Assembly (NCBI GenBank): GCA_033239125.1
Contig: BSWB01000002.1
Location: 155,730,409-155,794,408 of the forward strand
DNA: 64,000 bases
Reading direction: 5' to 3'
Source: Fagopyrum homotropicum
Taxonomy: Eukaryota > Streptophyta > Magnoliopsida > Caryophyllales > Polygonaceae
Shown: piece by piece, positions 11,206 through 23,250 of the stretch
Numbering within the stretch: position 1 is the stretch's first letter
Layout of the letters: every line of letters begins with the position of its first letter
The notes under the pieces: generated by a model
What the model was told of the DNA's origin: nothing
The model's input: the letters and a program-made list of their open reading frames with translations, nothing else
The model's database searches: none
Translations under genes and position numbers: made by a program

Positions 11206-11955
11206 ACAGTTGAGGCAGTATGAGCAAAACTACCCAATACATACCTTAGAGTTTGCAACGGTACTTCGTTCACTGAAAATTTGGTGGCACTGCTTGCTTG
11301 GAACAACATGCATGATTATGACACATCATAAGAGTTTGAAGTGCATATTCACTTAGGAAAAGTTGAATATGAGACAAAGAAGATGGTTAGAGATAATAAA
11401 GGTTTATAATTTGAATATATTATATCATCTGGACAAGGCTAAAGTCGTGGCCGATGCTTTGAGCAAAAAGTCGGTTCAAGAAGAAGGTGATTGCTCGTTT
11501 GACGGCACAATCTGAGATACAAAAAGATATGATTTATAGTGGTAGAGAAATATGGGTTTAGAAAGACCAAGGGTATTTGTGTACCTTGGAGATCGTGCCT
11601 AGTTGGATGAAAGAGATCCAACATAAACAACTAAGTTCCTTGATCTGACCAAGGTGAGGTCAATGATCATGAATGATGAAAGTTTAGATTCTTTATCAAC
11701 GATGACAATATGATTGGATATCAAGGAAGAATATGTATGCCTCAAGATGATTAGATTAGAAGAAATATTCTTGTTGATACTCATACAACACCATAGTCGA
11801 ATAAGATATATCAGGATATTAGACCATTCTTCTGGTGAAAAGATATGAAGAAGGATAATTATAGGGTTGTGGCATGTTGTCAAACATGTCAACAAGTTAA
11901 GATTGAACATCAAAGAACAAGAGGAGAACTTACGTCACTTGAAATACCACAATGG
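11206..11955 (+). pseudogene. Degenerate RNase H to integrase zinc-finger region
   Basis: Recognisable but broken pieces remain: a HLDKAKVVADALSKKS linker at about 11425-11473, and the end of the HHCC finger, VACCQTCQQVKIEHQRTRGE, at about 11870-11930, followed by IPQWKWE. Many stops lie between. At about 11955-11965 the sequence jumps from the WKWE motif directly to the far end of the integrase core. Confidence 0.8.
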
Positions 11956-12797
11956 AAATGGGAAGTAAGCTGAATTTTACAACAGCGTTCTATCCACAGT
12001 CAGATGGTCAGTCCGAAAGGACTATTCAGACTTTAGAAGACTTGTTGAGGTCATGTGTGCTTGATTGGGGACCGATATGGCTAGATCAATTACCGTTTGT
12101 CGAGTTCACCTATAACAACAGTGGGCATGCGTCCATTGGGATGGCACCATATGAAGCAATGTACGGAAGGAAATGTCGAACTCCATTATGTTGGGATGAG
12201 CCTGCCGATGTCATTGACACGGCTCCAGACAAAGTTAAAAGTGATATTGAAAAAAAAGTTGCTTTGATTCGAGAAAGGATGTTGGCTGCACAAAGTAGAC
12301 AACAAGCGTATGCTGATAAGCGCCGACGCCCGCTAGAGTTTGAAACAGGGACACATGTTTGGCTAGAAGTTTCACCGACTCGTGGAGTCAAACGGTTTGG
12401 TATCAAGGGGAAGTTAAGTCCTCGGTATATTGGACCGTTTGAGATTTTGGAAAAAGTTGGTAAAGTAGCTTATCGTTTAGCATTACCGCCAACAATGGAT
12501 GGAGTACACCCAGTGTTTCATGTATCACAACTGAGACAATATCAACCAGATCCAAGCCATGTACTCAGCTATGATGCTATTGAGATAGAGCTTGATCAGA
12601 CCTATGTCGAGTTCCCTATGGCCGTGCTAAACAGAAAGAAGAAGAAGTTAAGGAATAAAGAAATTTCGTTAGTGAAGATCCAGTGGTCCCGAAGGGGAAT
12701 GGAAGAGGCTACATGGGAAACAGTTGAACACATGGAGAGAAATTATCCAGAGGTGTTTAGCTCTTTGATCAATGATTGGGACAAAAGCAAAGAGTAG
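11952..12797 (+). pseudogene. Integrase C-terminal half plus chromodomain of element B
   Basis: A 281-codon open frame. It opens with KLNFTTAFYPQSDGQSERT, which carries the Glu of the DD35E core, then the RSCVLDW block, a YNNSGHASIGMAPYEAMYGR block, the C-terminal GPFEILEKVGKVAYRLALPP domain and a chromodomain with EATWETVEHMERNYPEVF. The catalytic core segment with the first two Asp residues is missing because of an upstream deletion, so this cannot be a working integrase. The ATG is probably not a real start. Confidence 0.9.
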
Positions 12798-13035
12798 TAC
12801 CTAACTTTTCCACTAACTAACGTGCTTATATGGTTCTATGTTTATGTGATTTATGTGTGTGTGAATTGATTTGTGTTTGCTAACATAGGAAGTGATAGAC
12901 TTCCCTAGTGTGAGCGTGATGACCCTGCTAACATGATAATAATCTATGCTTGCACGAAATGCAAAGATAGGTTAATTATGTGATTGACAGATTCAGTCTT
13001 CTGATGAGTTGTGTACTAAAGTTTCGGGACGAAAC

Positions 13036-13056
13036 TTTTTCTTAAGGGGTGTGTGA
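13036..13056 (+). other. Polypurine tract region of element B
   Basis: CTTAAGGGGTGTGTGA immediately precedes the LTR start TGTAA and follows the shared GTTTCGGGACGAAAC palindrome. Confidence 0.6.
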
Positions 13057-13569
13057 TGTAAAAGGTAGGATTTTCGAATCCTAATAAAGGATGATTAAAA
13101 GTGATTAAGTTAATCATCGATAACAATTGACTCATAACTCGCGAATTGTGTGTAGATGACGAGTATGAATTCCACCGTCATGATCCTGACGTAAATTTGG
13201 ACTTATGGGAAAATTTTCACTTTTTCCTCCGGGGAATAATTTTTACCCTCCGGTATTATTTGGAGCATTTGGGAGCTTCAATTAATAAAATTGTAGTTGA
13301 AAGAAATGATCAGGACATCGGATATGTTCTAGATATGAAATAACATGGAAAGGCAACATGGCCAAAAGAGTTGCTATTTCGTTTCTTAGCGGCTAAGAAA
13401 GACGACTTAGGAATACGCGTTTTCCGAGAAAGTTGCGGAATAATTATCCAAACAATATGTCGGATTTATTATTCCAATTTCGAGAAGTTTGGAGAATGGG
13501 CTCAAACCGCCTTTGGATCGGTAAAAGGATAACTATCGACTTTTTTAAAAGGATAATTATCGACTTCGC

Positions 13570-13577
13570 TATAAATA
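13570..13577 (+). promoter_or_regulatory. Probable LTR TATA box (element B)
   Basis: TATAAATA lies about 0.5 kb into the LTR in a less AT-rich context, as expected for a U3 promoter. Transcription is inferred. Confidence 0.55.
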
Positions 13578-14561
13578 GCGGAAATTCTTTTATTAATTCA
13601 TTTCCTTTCACGTTTCCTCGTAAAAGCTTTGATTTCTCTCAACCTTCAAATTCAGATCTACTCTTCGTTTGTAATCCGATTTCGATTCCGTTTGAGTTTT
13701 CGGATTCCTCTCTTTGTCCTCTTCATTTTGATACCGAGTTTATGCGTTTCCGTTGAAGTGAAGGTCAGGTCGAGCCTCCCCCTTATATGGCTGGTTCCGT
13801 CGCTCAGATTCCGGTGAATCTGATGGTGTCCGAGCGTAGCCTGCGTCGTTGTGATTCCGAATCTTCTTTCGGATCGTCAATCGGGTTAGTAACGAATAAG
13901 TTATGAATTTATTCGTTTTCAGTATTGCGATTTGGCCTAAATTGACCTTAGGCTTGTCAAAATGGATAATTGGAGATTCCATTATGCTCGTTACAATATT
14001 CTGGTGATTATGGACTATTTGTTTGATGAGATCTGATGACAGTTGGGTTGAGAAACTGCCTGCGGGCAAAAGGTTATTCTGATGAAATTTAATTAATTAA
14101 TTAAATTAGGAATCTAGAAAACGCCATAAGCTAATTAAATTCAAAGGAATGAATTTAATTGATGTTTGAAGCAAGAAGTTTAATACGAGGAATATGATAT
14201 CTCGACAGGTGGTGTTGAAGACGGTAGACTAACTATAGCTGTAACACCCCGAATTCTCAGAACTCGGAGTATTACTGGTTAGGACCTCACAATGGGTCCC
14301 GACCTCAGTTTGACAACAACATTACTAGGACCTTGCAACAAGACACAAATAAAGAAACCGAAATTCATAAAAGCCATGTTTTTAGAGTAATGAATGCAAC
14401 ACTGTCTAGCAGCCTACAGTACTTAAACAAAAGAAAAGAACAACTGTCTTAACCAAAAGAAAGGAAAGACAAAACAACCCCAACCCCGCTCTAAGGAGTA
14501 CGGAGACCCGGCTGACCACTACTTCCGGATCACTCAGCTGCTGACCTAACCTGCGGTAAAT

Positions 14562-15011
14562 CTAAAACAACAACAAGAAGAACCGTTAGCTAGTTATCTA
14601 AATATTAGCAGAATAATAGCAGCACAAACACACTCAGAGAAGTATAAATACTCAACATGCTTTCAAACAAGTCCATTTTATTATCTTGCTTTAAATTACT
14701 CTTTCACTCTAATGATACTTATTTTGTGACACGAGGGATTCCCAAACCTCGCCTCCGCCCCCGTGTAACCATCAGGAATGGATCCGATGCATCTCACCTT
14801 GTACCTGCATGGTCTGGGTATAGAGAACCTCCCAGTCTCCTGTCAGAGCTGGGCAGTGATGTCACGGCCCGTTATACATACACTTGGGCCTTAAACGTAA
14901 ATATAACAGTCGTCCTAGCAAGTTATTATTATTAAACACGCAAAAAGCACACACAACCACTATCACTCAACTAATATCCAGAAACTGGCTAAGTAAGTCG
15001 CAAGGACTTAC
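14562..15011 (-). promoter_or_regulatory. Intron-like module in solo LTR
   Basis: On the minus strand: donor AAG|GTAAGTCC, then CTAGCTAACGG about 30 bases before the acceptor TTTTAG. The order matches the forward LTRs. Confidence 0.5.
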
Positions 15012-17017
15012 CTTGATCAAAATCATTTTCTCAAATCTCAACTCGGTCCGAACCCGTGGTAACTCAAATGCCTGTCAAATAAGGCATGTGGATCAAAATC
15101 ACATCCAGATGTCCAACCTCATGCGAAGGAATTACGGAAAAAGCTCTCTTTTTGTAAAAGACCATTTTACCCTTAGTGCCGAAAATTCTCAAAGTCTATC
15201 ATTTAGTTCTAATATTTTCTTTTAGAACCTATGTCCATAATCTAGTTCTCATTGAAAAGTTTGGTAAGGATTTAGTAAGGTTTATAAGAGTTATCCAACA
15301 TTCTTAATTTATATCATAGTTGTTAAAGCCTGATTTTGGGTTCATAAACGCCGCTTGGATAAGGTTATAAGAATTCCAAAATAAAACTTAGATCCTCTAT
15401 GATATACATACTAAACATAGGGTAAAGCTCTCTCCAAAATACTTAACCATAGTTCTCCCATAAATCTTCAAAGTTGGAAAGCAAGCTGAAAAAATTCCAT
15501 ACTTAGTCAATTATCCTCTGCTGTAAAAACAGCCCAACGACTCTACTTTGAGCCCTTATAAGTTCTAATCCGACCGTTAACTTTCTCCCAAATTTTAACA
15601 CAATAAACTTTATATTTCTATCTACAATATATCAAAAATTCAACGGTGGATGTTCGATCTAAACTATCCCAATACGGTTTCAAAGTCAGCAGTTTTAGCT
15701 CACCAACACTGAAATTTCCGGGTTAGTTTTAACTCCAAAATCCAGTTTCATGACAGCACTCTTCTTACCCCTACCCTACCTTGAAGATCTTAGTTTAAAT
15801 TTAAAGAGGTACAAGGTACATACACACAACTCCTCATCATTCTCAACCCCTTCACTATGCTACCCACAAAGGCAATCTACTCTTCTCTTAAACAAACTAT
15901 CAACTCAGCCCATCTCTATATTTATACTAGATCAACTTAGGCTGCTAAAAACTTAAAGCATTACAAAGAAACAACAGATTGCAGAGCAAAGGATTCACCA
16001 GTCCGGTCTGGTTCGATCAAGCTTAATGACAGCTTCCTAACGAGGTGAGAGGGGAGGCTAGCGCGAGGGAGGTGGCTCAGCGTTCCGTCTCCTGAGGTGC
16101 TGCAAGGATCAGGCTGTTGTTTTAGTACATGAACACTAGAGGAGAAGGAGATGGGGACAGCAGGAGGCCGGCTTACTAGTTTTTTCCGTATGCAGTCGGC
16201 TGGGCAGCAAACCACCCTTATCTCGTTCCCGCTGGAGGTGTGCAGCCCCATGGAGTGAAGAATTGGAGTCTCGGCGTCACTGCAGAAGATCGAGCAGGCA
16301 ACGGCGTCACTGCAGTAGGTCGAGAGAGGTCCTTGCGTGTATTGTACAGAATGTTGCGGTTGGTTGCGGCGTCGGCGTGGTGCTCTAGATTCCCGGCGGC
16401 CTGTGCAGAACGTTGGCAAGCAGCAGGGTTCCGGCGGTAGGGATGGTGTTTAACGAGGACAGAAGTGTGGGGAGAGGGAGGTACGAGAGAAGACAACGCA
16501 GCAGCAGGTCGGGGTCGCGGTTGAAGACGGCTGGTTGTAGAGGCTGTGTGTTCTCCTGGTCCCCGGTGAAGACGAGCCCGATCCATTGGTGGTGACTATG
16601 TGCAGGGACGTGCAAGCTGCGGTTATCGGTTCCTTCTGGAGGCGTGATGAGGTCTGCAGTGGAGATGGAGAAGGAGAGCAGCGGCAACCGTAAGAGTAGA
16701 TCACACTTGATTAGGTTTAGGATTAGGTTAGGTTAAATTTAATTAGATGAAGGATTAAGTAAGTGGGCCGACAAAAGGCTATTGGGCCTGGTCATCAAAT
16801 CAAACATATAGACTGAATGAATAATCGTTATTCGCACGAAACCGTTCTTCGGTTTTTAAAATATACGGAAAATTTACGGGTTACCAAAAATTATCATTTT
16901 ATGTGAATCAAGGTCACATAAAATGATAAAATATAATATTGTTTATTTTATTTAAAAGAATAAAGGTTGGCGGATTGAAATCCGATTTGATCCGATATTA
17001 AACGGACTTTAAATTTA

Positions 17018-17087
17018 TTTATTTTTATTTATTTTTTTATTTTTTTATTTTTTTATTTTTTTATTTTTTTATTTATTTTTTTTTTTC
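17018..17087. repeat. T-rich microsatellite (T5-7A)n
   Basis: Irregular repeats of a T-run followed by A, just inside the right end of the solo LTR. Confidence 0.9.
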
Positions 17088-17127
17088 GGGTATTACAATA
17101 GCTTAGTTGCTCAGTGAGTGTATCCAG

Positions 17128-18012
17128 GTAAGTCTTCGGACTTACTTAGCTTCGATCTGCAGAAACCATGCCTGAGAGATTTATATCTCACTGTGTTGAT
17201 ATGTGTTGTTGTTTTGAAATGCCTTGTTGTGCTAAAATGTGAATGTTGATATGCATTGAGATGTGTTATGTGTGAAGCATGCTTGATGTGTTTATGATGA
17301 AAATGACGTTATGATGTGTAAAGCATGCTTAATGTTGTTGTGATTATTATCATGTCATAATTATGAGAAATGGTTAAATGAACATGTGTTAGCCTATTGA
17401 GGCGTGCTATTGAATGACATGATAAGCTTGCTGAAACATGATAATGTATGAGATGATAAGCCTTTTGAGGCATGTGATATGATGATGACTTGTAAAGGTC
17501 AAGAGTATGTAAAGTGAGTATTTTGCAGTGAATACCGGAGCTCGGCCAAGCCCGGATCACTTGCGTTTGTATAAGAATGACACCGAGTCTGATGGACTTC
17601 AGGCTCGGATCGCACACCTAATGAAAATGGTAAATGTTTGCATTAACATGAATGGAAAAATGTTGCATGTGGTTAGGGGTTAAGACCATAACCCACCACG
17701 AGAAAGCCTGGCCCGTAGACTTGATCAGTCTGGCTACGACCTAAGAGCAAATGTCTGAATTAACCTAATCTGTGCAATGGTGAGCTCACACCAAAGCCAG
17801 AACCGTATAAGCAATGGTTCCGGATTTGGTCCGGGATCGCAAATTGTAAATTTCATACTGCATTCACGTGCATCATTCATAAAAGCATGATATCATCTCA
17901 TGAGCACGGTATATGGTATTTGAATATATTTGTTGTGTTGTGATGTGATGATATAATCTCTCGTGGATAGATTATGATCAGTAGCTAACGGTTTTAAACC
18001 GAATCTTTTTAG
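17128..18012 (+). promoter_or_regulatory. Intron-like module in element B LTR
   Basis: Donor CCAG|GTAAGTC within the GTAAGTCTTCGGACTTAC palindrome, branch-like TAGCTAACGGTTTT and acceptor CTTTTTAG. The interval (885 bp) is about twice that in A and C, although the landmarks are the same. Confidence 0.45.
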
Positions 18013-18419
18013 GTAATGCTGATCATAGGAACGCTTCAGGGATGTCAGCTGCAAGAAGTGGGCAGCCGAGGCAGTGTTAACCCAAGGGTTGGTTGAACTA
18101 CTTTTGAAACTAATCGCTTGCAAGCGAGTCTTTTGTTGGTTGTGTGCAACTGTGTACACATGTTGATTTCAGGCTGAAGTTTTAAGACACCTGTTCAGGT
18201 GTCATGTTTTAAAGTGTCGTTTTGGGATATACATACTAACTGCATGCACGGTTGTTATGTAAATGTTTTCTAAATGACAGGTTGGATGTTTTCATTATTT
18301 TCCGTGCTTCTTGTTGCAAGGTCCTATTTGTGAAGTTGTTGTCAGGCTAACTGATGGGACCCACTGTGTGGTCCTTAGCCTAGTGACGTCTTGGGTTACT
18401 TAAAACTCGGGTCGTTACA

Positions 18420-19505
18420 AAATTGTTGATTTTGATCTAGTTGATTTCGTAGATGATTATACTTGAGATTATCACTAGAAGAAATTCTATTGATATAGAA
18501 ATACATAATATCCTTTAAAAGGCTCGCAATTGGCACATATGACAAAGAAGATTTTGGTGGAAGTGAAGCAACGAGTTATTCTTCTGCTAAAACATCAGTG
18601 AAGCTTCAAAGGTTGAATCAGAAAGTTCTGGTAATGTGTTAAATTGCATTGATACAGACAGATCCAAAACTGTTCAAATACATGCTACATTCTTCAAACA
18701 CAGATGCATAGGCAAACAGATCACCAAATTCATACAATACTTAAGCAATTAAGCTGAAAGTGTTCACCTGAATTAGAAGCATTCTTGGACCTTTTCAACT
18801 TCTCAATCTCCAGCTGAGCTTCCATGAGCAGGTTCATCCTCTGGAGCTCAAGTTCCTTAGTGAACTCCATCCTCTGTCTTTCCAATTCCATCATTTGTAT
18901 CTACTTAGAGCTCTCAATCCTCTCGTAGATCTCTCCAAACTTCAACATCGTTGTTGCCAGTTCCCTAAATGCCGTCTCCTCTGAGGAAGAATCTATATAG
19001 TTTTCGGATCTCCCGTGCTTCTTCCCCACCGACAACACTGGACCTCTCCCGTTCCCTTCGTCGCCCAATAAACTCTCACTATCGCTTGAATCGACCGAGT
19101 TAAACCTCGACGACGAACCAGACCTAGGTTTAAAAGGGATGATCGTATTTGGTGATCTAAGCCCCATTTTCTGATCGTCATTTTTGGTTGGATATATGAG
19201 TTGCTACTGTATTGAACTCAGCTGGATAATATATGTAAATAGATCTAAATAGATCTAAACTGTATTGAAAATTTGGGGATTTTGTAAAGAAGACTCTCAA
19301 AAAAAGGAAATTAAAATTAAAAATAGAGTGGACAATTTTGCCCCTAATATTTAACACCGTTTAGATAGTTTAACGGATGAACAGTAAAATAGGTACTAAT
19401 CTTCGGTCGGGGTTAGTAGATGAGGTATCGTTCTGATAGTTAAAAGGATGGGGTACTAAAGTTTAGTCAGCCCAAAAGATGGGGTACTGTTTAGATAATT
19501 TTCTC
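18420..19505. mobile_element. Pack-MULE 1, unit 1 copy (left part lost)
   Basis: The right terminal inverted repeat (about 19270-19505) and the 9-bp flank TATTGACAA (19506-19514) match the complete copies in units 2 and 3. The left half, with most of the kinase fragment, was removed or displaced by the insertion of element B. Confidence 0.88.
18770..19167 (-). pseudogene. Captured trihelix-factor C-terminal fragment, unit 1
   Basis: Minus-strand reading from 19167 gives a Ser/Asp-rich stretch, then ELATTMLKFGEIYERIESSK, a TAG stop (18901-18903), and in the same frame MELERQRMEFTKELELQRMN and EAQLEIEKLKR. The last parts resemble the C-terminal coiled coil of plant trihelix proteins of the ASIL/ENAP type. 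The DNA-binding trihelix is absent. An AG|GTGAAC donor-like site ends the fragment, suggesting capture of an exon. The stop is shared by all three units, so it predates the duplication. Confidence 0.75.
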
Positions 19506-19514
19506 TATTGACAA

Positions 19515-21133
19515 TATAGAAGTTGAAAAAAAATTTATGCTAGAATTCAAAAATTCTGCAGTCTCCAAACTTAAGTCTCCATGGCCATGGGTTTCCATTG
19601 CCGCCGAGAACAGAAGAATGACTAATACGAGATATTCTTTGAACACTTTGAGCAGTTAATTGGTTGTCTTACACTTTGGTTTCTTCATGTGCGAAATTGT
19701 GATATTTTGAATTGAATTCTCTATGTGGAATTTCTTTACAGAAAATGCCGACTTGGGGAGCTTGTGGCAACACTTCATGATTCTTATGGGGTATGGGTGG
19801 GTTCATCTTATCCTTGAGTCTTTTGCTAAGAAAGCTCCCACCATCCATTTTGAAAGAAGTGATATGTAAGTAAAATACTTGAGAAATTATAGATTTCATT
19901 GCAAAACTCATTGGGTTTTCTCAATACTATAGGAGTCGATTTCTCTTTCTCTCTCTAGGCTTTGCATTTCAAGGTTTTTGTGCTATACTTGACATTTCCC
20001 GGTGAAGCTTCTATCGCAGATAAGGACCCAACCGTTTTCTTCAGTTGATCCATAATTGGGTACGCTTTTTGTGATCATTTTCTTTTTCTTAGCTATGATG
20101 TTATATCCTACTAACATTTAGCCCTTTGGTGGAAGTTTAAAATGGTTGCGGCACTGAGGATAGTAGATCTGCAACCCTTCACTCCAGTTCTTAGAATAGC
20201 TAGAAATAACCTTTTTTCAGGTTTTCAAAATTGAACCTGCAAGGGTATTAGTCCGAACAATTTCTCGGGCTCTTTGCCATCTGAGATTGGACACATACAG
20301 GTACTGCAGCAAATGTAAGTTCTCATCATCCATTGACCTCTTCATGTCTAAAGTGTGAATCTACAATATTATTATGAGATTCACTCTTTTTTTCTAACTT
20401 GAAGGGTGAAATGCTTCTTGGGATGGCATATTGGCAGGTGGTCTAGGTTGTTAGGCGCAATATTGATAAGCTTATGGTATTAGTATGTCCTATTCTTTTG
20501 ACTACCTATAATCTCCAGGAATTCAAACAGCAAAGTCCATCTCAAAAGCTTGTCGCAAAGGATTTGCATGGGGTAGAGTGGAAGTTCAGACACATATACA
20601 CAAAAATATGGACAATTCACATATATATTTCATACATCAGCCTTTCCATTTTGATATAGCTTTGATTCTTGCATTGTGTTGAACCAGGCCAACCGTGCAG
20701 ACATTTGCTGACTACAGGTGGAGTCCTTTTGTATATTAATTCTCCTCCCCCACTTTCTAACTTTGATTCGTTATCGTGTAATTTCTGTTGATATTCCTCG
20801 GTGTGAACAGAGCCAGAGAGAAGGTAACCTTAGATTGTCTTAGGTGTCCTCTGGAATATCATATCTTGTTTTTGATAACACTAAGGTGTCATATTCTGTA
20901 TACTTCTTTTCCTTTTGTTTCTGAAACATGTAGCTAATGCCTGTAATTTCATTTAATCGCTTGTATACAAATATTTATGTACCATCTTTCTTCGACAACA
21001 CATTTGTACAACTGCATTATAAATTGTGTTCCCATCGCATACGGTACGAACCAAAAATCCGACGCTCGCGGTCTCACCTTAGATTTGATTAAAAAATAAT
21101 TAGCGTAAAGTTAAAACAGTGAAAATTTTATAA
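19515..21133. other. Conserved unit stretch with LRR-like relic, unit 1
   Basis: Unique to the array. On the plus strand 20244-20300 reads ISPNNFSGSLPSEIGHIQ, like one leucine-rich repeat of plant LRR receptor kinases, and is followed by a donor-like CAG|GTACTG. Another open stretch (about 19741-19870, plus) has no family I recognise. No continuous gene can be built. Equivalents are 40461-42077 and 52797-54410. Confidence 0.5.
20244..20300 (+). pseudogene. LRR-like exon relic, unit 1
   Basis: Nineteen codons match the consensus NNFSGSLPSEIG of LRR receptor-like kinases. Flanking codons soon hit stops. Copies are at 41187-41243 (N to Y change) and 53521-53577. Confidence 0.5.
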
Positions 21134-21142
21134 TTAATATTA

Positions 21143-22363
21143 GTGAAATTCCGGTTGGTATCCCTGTGATATGGGGTATTCCGTATTTTGCCCACAGTTT
21201 TTATAAGTTCGGCTCGTGCCCCTGAGGTTTTAAAATTTCCTACATATACCCAACACCGTCAATCCTCTTTAACTAGCAAAACTCCGTTATTTTATAAAAA
21301 AAAAACAAAAAACAACAAGATCAATAAAAAAAAGTTAAAGATCTAGAAAGGAAGGGTAGCAGCTATAGCGGTGGACCTCACCTCTCCTACATCTCCTCCC
21401 CAAACTCTACTTCCATGAAAATACAGCTTCAACTAACCATCTCTTCTATAGCGAACCAATCCTTTAACCCCAGTTAGGTCGCGTTTTCCACCGTTCTCTG
21501 TAGTACACCCCTTGAATTATTTCCTTCATCACACATCACACCTACAACACAAGAATCACAAAACAGACTGGATGAAAGAATGAGAAGGAAAGGAAATTGA
21601 CCGTTTTGATGGATTCAGGCGGTTCGGTTGTCCGATTGTCTCATGCAAATCCAAAGAGAAGGCGAACGAGATCTGAGTAGACGAAGTAAAGGCGAACGAG
21701 ATCTGAGCAGTACAAGAAACAACATGTCGTTTACCAGAAGAAATATTATAGAGTCCTCTAATTTGTACATCCCTGATTTTGAAATGGAAAATTGGGATTG
21801 AATTTAGGTTCAATGCAGTTGATGGCATCCGATTATTAGAATTTATCATTAGAATTTTGGGTGTTGGGTGATTCTTGTAGTAGCAAGTCATATTGAATCA
21901 CTCAAATTGAATCTCAAACTTGGAAACCTAGAAATCGATTTCGTTCAAGAGGAGAGGAATGCGGCATGCCTGGAGCTCGATTTCATTCGAGTCGAGAAGA
22001 ATGAGATGCAAATGTGTTATTCGATAGGCGAATGTTTTCTTCAAGATGCAAAAATGTTCCTCTTTCTTTTTAATCGATTTATTTAGAGTTCCATCTACTT
22101 AATCGAGAGGAGAGGCAGATTAATGTTAATTTGGAGAGGTTGCAACCTCTCTCGATCTATCTTTAACTTTCTGATTACCTTGTTTTATTTTTTTGTTTAT
22201 TTTTTTTTATAAACTAACAGAGTTTTACTAGGTTAAAGGGAGTTGACAGTCTTGGGCATATTTAGGAAATTTTAAAACCTCAAGGACATAAGTTGAAATT
22301 GTAAAAACTTGTGGGTAAAATCCGGAATACCCCATATCACAGGGGTACCAACCGGAATTTCCC
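21143..22363. mobile_element. MULE 2, unit 1 copy
   Basis: Inverted ends of more than 100 bp (GAAATTCCGGTTGGTA and its complement, including a block about ATATGGGGTATTCC) are flanked by the 9-bp direct repeat TTAATATTA (21134-21142 and 22364-22372), as in Mutator-like elements. The interior (1.0 kb) has short open stretches on both strands (minus 21891-21556, plus 21868-22086) that I do not recognise and no transposase. Confidence 0.85.
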
Positions 22364-22372
22364 TTAATATTA

Positions 22373-23250
22373 AAAATAAAAACAAAACGCTTCTCCTAAC
22401 CGCCTCCCATCTGCGATTCTTCTCCTCTACCGCTTCTATGTAGCCCTATTGCCATGGAGTGATTCTTCTCCTTCAATCTGCGATTCTTCTCCTCCACCGC
22501 TTCTCATTGTTCGGAACTATCTCTCTTATTCTCTGCAAACAGGTACTAATATCATCCTCTACCTCCCTTTTTGCTATCTCTCGTGTACTCTCCCATCCAA
22601 TATATTCGGTTAAACCTAATCTGGAATTTTCCGTCGGGTGGTCCGACGATCCGACAGCCAACAATGTTGCATTTGATACTTGGTGTCTTGTGAATGACTT
22701 CTTAAATTGAAATGCTAGATCATCTATTTGAATTGTTTGATTCATTTTTCATCGGTTCCATTAATTTCGATTTGGTTTTTTATTTTGGAAATTAGGAATT
22801 TTTATGCTCGAAGATTTGGCAGGGGTAGAAGACAGAGGGCAATGTATCTAGTTCATATCGTTTCTTATGCTTGTAATTTATTGTTAATTTACAAAAATAT
22901 GAATTCAAGAGGGTGCTTCTATTATCTAGTATCATATCATTTCTTATGCCATGAATGAATTGATTACTCATCTGAATCTTCTGAGTGATACAACAAGTGT
23001 AGGCTCCTATTATCTAGTCTCTTGATTTTCAGGAGACTACTTGCTTTTAATTGCTTCACCTTTGACTGTTTGGTTGTTTTGTTTTAATCTGAATTCAAAA
23101 GGGTGCTCAATTGAGTGAATATGAACACAGAAGGGATGATACAGAAGGACAAAATGTCATTTTGCTGGTTGATTCCGAAGAGTAGACTTGACAATACACT
23201 ATCTGATGGAGATTTTGATTAATACATACTCCTGTTTTTACCATTTTTTT
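22373..23250. other. Unit 1 stretch without recognised gene
   Basis: Pyrimidine-rich sequence around 22390-22545 ending in a donor-like CAG|GTACTAATATC looks like a plant 5' leader exon, but no following coding frame can be identified. Equivalents: 44290-45167 and 56190-57050. Confidence 0.35.

Larger units (their letters stand above)
14240..17097 (-). mobile_element. Antisense solo LTR with 5-bp target duplication
   Basis: The ends are TGTAAC and ATTACA, and the flanks are the direct repeat ATAGC (14235-14239 and 17098-17102). Read on the minus strand it has the same landmarks as element A's LTR: a pyrimidine-rich island (16690-15960), the intron-like module (15011-14562), the hairpin (14304-14277) and a terminal GGGGTGTTACA. 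Its 2858 bp matches LTR length, and no interior is present, so recombination between two LTRs is the simplest origin. Confidence 0.92.
10012..18419 (+). mobile_element. Element B: Tekay/Del-type chromovirus, 5' part outside window
   Basis: A forward Ty3-gypsy element: a pol fragment (10012-12797), a polypurine tract and a 3' LTR (13057-18419). Domain order RT, RNase H, integrase, chromodomain places it in the chromoviruses, and the C-terminal LRNKEISLVKIQW block matches Tekay/Del-type chromodomains. Element A interrupts its pol on the left and an antisense solo LTR splits its 3' LTR. Its right edge interrupts the Pack-MULE of unit 1; the uninterrupted site is seen near 39368 and 51713. Confidence 0.9.
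13057..18419 (+). mobile_element. Element B 3' LTR, split by a solo LTR
   Basis: It starts TGTAAA and ends GTTACA, with its own sequence at 13057-14239 and 17103-18419 (about 2.5 kb). A TATA box, the intron-like module and a variant of the GGGACC/GGTCC hairpin are present. Unit-1 sequence starts directly after it, and the same sequence is uninterrupted in units 2 and 3, so the right boundary is certain. Confidence 0.88.

Noticed and set aside
19669..19911. Minus-strand frame of 80 codons conserved in three units
   Set aside because: The units are recent copies, so conservation carries little weight, and no domain or gene context supports it.
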